DNA from: Candidatus Methylomirabilota bacterium
Lineage (GTDB): Bacteria; Methylomirabilota; Methylomirabilia; Methylomirabilales; Methylomirabilaceae
DNA: 7,304 nucleotides
Assembly (NCBI GenBank): GCA_016200385.1
Contig: JACQEV010000063.1
Location: forward strand, 1-7,304
Reading direction: 5' to 3'
The notes under the pieces are model-generated. The model searched no databases, was not told where the DNA came from, and saw nothing but the letters and a program-made list of their open reading frames with translations. Below, one piece after another: positions 5,399 to 7,304 of the stretch. The translations under genes were made by a program, and so were the position numbers. Position 1 is the first letter of the stretch. The number at the start of each line of letters is the position of its first letter.

Positions 5399-5426
5399 TT
5401 GACAGAGGGAGAAAGACAGCTATCCT
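5399..5426 (+). promoter_or_regulatory. Probable promoter of the egtB-egtD pair
   Basis: A perfect -35 TTGACA (5399-5404) is followed after 16 bp by TATCCT (5421-5426), which matches the -10 consensus at 4 of 6 positions. Transcription would begin about 5433, leaving a leader of about 80 nt. This suggests egtB-egtD can be expressed separately from the importer, although read-through is possible because no terminator is visible after 5333. Confidence 0.5.
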
Positions 5427-5513
5427 GAGAAGGCACTACATAGCTGATTGATTGCGCCCCTGCTGCTTCCAGAGACATTCAGCCCCAGTTATTGCCACTC
5501 TTAGTGAGTGCAA

Positions 5514-6875
5514 ATGTCTACCCATTCACACTCAAGGGTTTCAGTGAGAGCCGTTACCCTCACTGCTGCTGATTTGGCCCAGATGCTGACCGACGCTCGC
5601 GCGCGAACGCTCGCTCTGGTTGAAGATCTGACAGATGAACAACTGATCGGTCCGCGTCTGCCGATAGTGAACCCCCTCTTGTGGGAGATCGGACACGTCG
5701 CCTGGTTCCAGGAGTACTGGGCGCTTCGTCACGTGGGAGGCGAGGAGCCGATTCTGAAGAATGGAGATAGCCTCTACGACTCCACCCGCGTTCCACACGA
5801 CGATCGCTGGACTCTGCCCTTGCCTTCTCGGGCTGAAACGATAAGATTCATGGAGCAGGTCTTGAACCGCGTTCTCGATCGGATCGCCAGCAAACCGTTG
5901 AATGAAGTGGAGAGCTATTTCCTTCACATGGTGACATTTCACGAGGACATGCATGACGAGGCATTCACCTATACCCGCCAAACGCTAGGGTACCCTCCTC
6001 CACTCTTCGCACTGTCCAATGCAGCCGAATGTTCGGTGGGTACCGAAATCGCCGGTCCTTGCCCAGGAGATGTGGACATACCGGGCGGCACATACATGCT
6101 GGGCGGGACGCGGGACTTACCCTTCGTCTTTGATAATGAGAAATGGGCCCATCCCGTGGACGTTGGACGGTTCCGGATCGCGCGAGCCCCGGTGACTAAC
6201 GCCGAGTTTGCCGAGTTCACGGATGATGGCGGCTATGAACGACGAGAGCTATGGAGCGAATCGGGTTGGGCCTGGCGAGAGCAGGTCAATGCGAAGCATC
6301 CGGTCTACTGGCAGCGCGCTTATGGCGAAGCCTTGCTCCACCGTGACTACGACCAAGTGGTGCAGCTCGAACCTCACCTTCCTGTGATCCATGTCAACTG
6401 GTACGAAGCGGAAGCCTACTGCCGATGGGCGCATCGACGCCTGCCCACACAAGCGGAATGGGAGATGGCCGCGTCTACCGAGCCGACCTCCAACGGTCAG
6501 GCGCCTCCCATGCAGAAACGCCTTTTCCCTTGGGGCAATGAACCTCCTACCCCTGAAAGCGCGAATCTGGACCTCCGTGCAGAGCGCTGTATTCCCGTGA
6601 ACTGGCTGCCAGCCGGCGATAGCGCGTTCGGCTGCCGACAGATGATCGGCAACGTGTGGGAGTGGACCGCTGACGATTTTGAGCCCTTCCCCGACTTCAC
6701 TATCGACCCGTACAAGGAGTACTCCAAGCCATGGTTTGGGGGAACGCACAAAGTCCTGCGCGGCGGCGCATTCGCCACCCGGTCTCGCCTCATCCGCAAT
6801 TCCTATCGGAATTTTTACACTTCAGACCGCCGCGATGTGCTGGCCGGCTTTCGCACTTGCAGCCTCGAAGAGTAG
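5514..6875 (+). CDS. egtB: EgtB-type nonheme iron sulfoxide synthase (DinB_2 + FGE-sulfatase domains)
   Basis: EgtB uses Fe(II) and O2 to join the imidazole C2 of hercynine to a thiol (gamma-glutamylcysteine or cysteine), making the sulfoxide precursor of ergothioneine in the cytoplasm. Numbered from the in-frame GTG at 5508, the N-terminal DinB_2-like half carries Trp-Glu-Ile-Gly-His63 and His145-Glu-Asp-Met-His149. The spacing fits the three-His iron site of characterised EgtB (one His, then HxxxH about 82 residues later). The C-terminal FGE-sulfatase half starts near 190 (IPGGTYMLGG) and contains RLPTQAEWEMAA (311-322), GNVWEWTADDF (381-391), LRGGAF (417-422) and AGFRTC (446-451). I chose ATG 5514; its ribosome binding site is poor, and GTG 5544, preceded by AAGGG, is another candidate. 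The egtD gene follows 5 bp later. SenA, the selenoneine synthase, is a close homologue; without senB or senC nearby, and with egtD adjacent, EgtB is the safer name. Confidence 0.85.
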   Translation: MSTHSHSRVSVRAVTLTAADLAQMLTDARARTLALVEDLTDEQLIGPRLPIVNPLLWEIGHVAWFQEYWALRHVGGEEPILKNGDSLYDSTRVPHDDRWTLPLPSRAETIRFMEQVLNRVLDRIASKPLNEVESYFLHMVTFHEDMHDEAFTYTRQTLGYPPPLFALSNAAECSVGTEIAGPCPGDVDIPGGTYMLGGTRDLPFVFDNEKWAHPVDVGRFRIARAPVTNAEFAEFTDDGGYERRELWSESGWAWREQVNAKHPVYWQRAYGEALLHRDYDQVVQLEPHLPVIHVNWYEAEAYCRWAHRRLPTQAEWEMAASTEPTSNGQAPPMQKRLFPWGNEPPTPESANLDLRAERCIPVNWLPAGDSAFGCRQMIGNVWEWTADDFEPFPDFTIDPYKEYSKPWFGGTHKVLRGGAFATRSRLIRNSYRNFYTSDRRDVLAGFRTCSLEE

Positions 6876-6880
6876 ACCAC

Positions 6881-7304
6881 ATGAATGGCGCAGAACGGTA
6901 TACGAGCATCACTCTCAGGAGCACTCAGGACCATCTGGCCCGAGATGTCCGACAGGCCCTCACCGGTCCCATCAAATCGCTTCCATGTAAGTATTTCTAT
7001 GACCCTGAAGGCATGGCACTGTTCGAGCAGATCTGTCACCTGCCCGAGTATTACTTGACACGAGTGGAGACGGCCATCCTGAAGAACCAAGCCGCCCGAA
7101 TCATCGAACTCTGCCCCACGGAGCTGGTCCTGGTCGAATTAGGCAGCGGAAGCTCCACGAAAAGCCGTTACCTGATTGAACCTTGCCTCGCGCGGCAGGA
7201 GCAACTCGCCTATTATGCGATCGATATTTCGCCGGGCGGCATGGAGAACGGGGTCCGGCAACTGTTACAAGAATACCCCCGACTGCGGATTGTGGGGCTG
7301 GTCG
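6881..7304 (+). CDS. egtD: EgtD-like L-histidine N-alpha-methyltransferase (partial, runs off window)
   Basis: EgtD uses SAM to trimethylate the alpha-amino group of histidine, giving hercynine, the substrate of EgtB. The visible 141 codons are the N-terminal part of a protein usually a little over 300 residues long. They show the family signature (PF10017) KYFYDPEGMALFEQICHLPEYY (residues 37-58), Thr60-Arg-Val-Glu, and the SAM-binding stretch VELGSGSSTKSRYL (85-98), followed by YYAIDIS (111-117). The start ATG lies 5 bp after the egtB stop with GAAGAG upstream, so the genes are co-transcribed. The gene is open to the window edge with no defect. The order egtB-egtD, with no egtC between or before them, suggests either a cysteine-using pathway or other genes beyond the window. 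Confidence 0.9.
   Translation, partial: MNGAERYTSITLRSTQDHLARDVRQALTGPIKSLPCKYFYDPEGMALFEQICHLPEYYLTRVETAILKNQAARIIELCPTELVLVELGSGSSTKSRYLIEPCLARQEQLAYYAIDISPGGMENGVRQLLQEYPRLRIVGLV

Noticed and set aside
1..7304. CRISPR arrays, tRNA or rRNA genes, and phosphonate-degradation genes next to the PhnCDE-like importer
   Set aside because: None seen: no regular spacer-repeat array, no cloverleaf or rRNA signature, and no C-P lyase or phosphonatase coding sequence.

Overview
The window is bacterial DNA of moderately high GC. It looks like a selenium and sulfur metabolite neighbourhood. The taxon cannot be fixed from sequence alone. The dispersed intergenic repeats at 1606-1634 and 2541-2575 belong to types I associate with environmental Gram-negative lineages such as Proteobacteria, Nitrospirota or NC10; this is a weak inference.

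Left part, minus strand. A class I SAM-dependent methyltransferase related to the arsenite methyltransferase (ArsM) family runs from 1209 to 529 if an in-frame TGA at 616-618 is read through. That TGA falls where relatives carry a conserved Cys (Cys-[VIL]-x-Gly-Ala context). The family-like C-terminus continues after it, and a perfect 8-bp hairpin with a GGC loop lies 13 nt downstream. The simplest reading is a selenocysteine-containing methyltransferase with its own bacterial SECIS element. Downstream on the same strand is a 35-residue Lys/Ser-rich, Cys-containing mini-protein (345-238) with a near-perfect Shine-Dalgarno. Bases 1-237 hold no gene I can support, only a hairpin at 192-221.

Middle part, plus strand. 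After a divergent intergenic region (1210-1647) comes a four-gene ABC importer of the PhnD/PhnC/PhnE/PhnE type (1648-5333). The binding protein resembles the clade named putative selenate ABC transporter substrate-binding protein rather than true phosphonate binders. At the ATPase/permease junction a 201-bp MITE-like element (3419-3619) has inserted between duplicated CTAG sites. It separates the probable original GTG start and Shine-Dalgarno of the first permease from its body, and replaces the N-terminus with element-encoded sequence.

Right part, plus strand. A promoter-like sequence (5399-5426) precedes an EgtB-type sulfoxide synthase (5514-6875) and the start of an EgtD histidine methyltransferase (6881 to the window edge). 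This pair makes hercynine and attaches sulfur, or possibly selenium, on the route to ergothioneine or selenoneine.

Taken together, a Sec-containing methyltransferase, a Se-oxyanion-type importer and an ergothioneine/selenoneine-type pair suggest a locus for selenium uptake and use. The Sec reading and the element insertion are well supported by the bases themselves. The selenium substrate of the transporter and any link to EgtB are inference.
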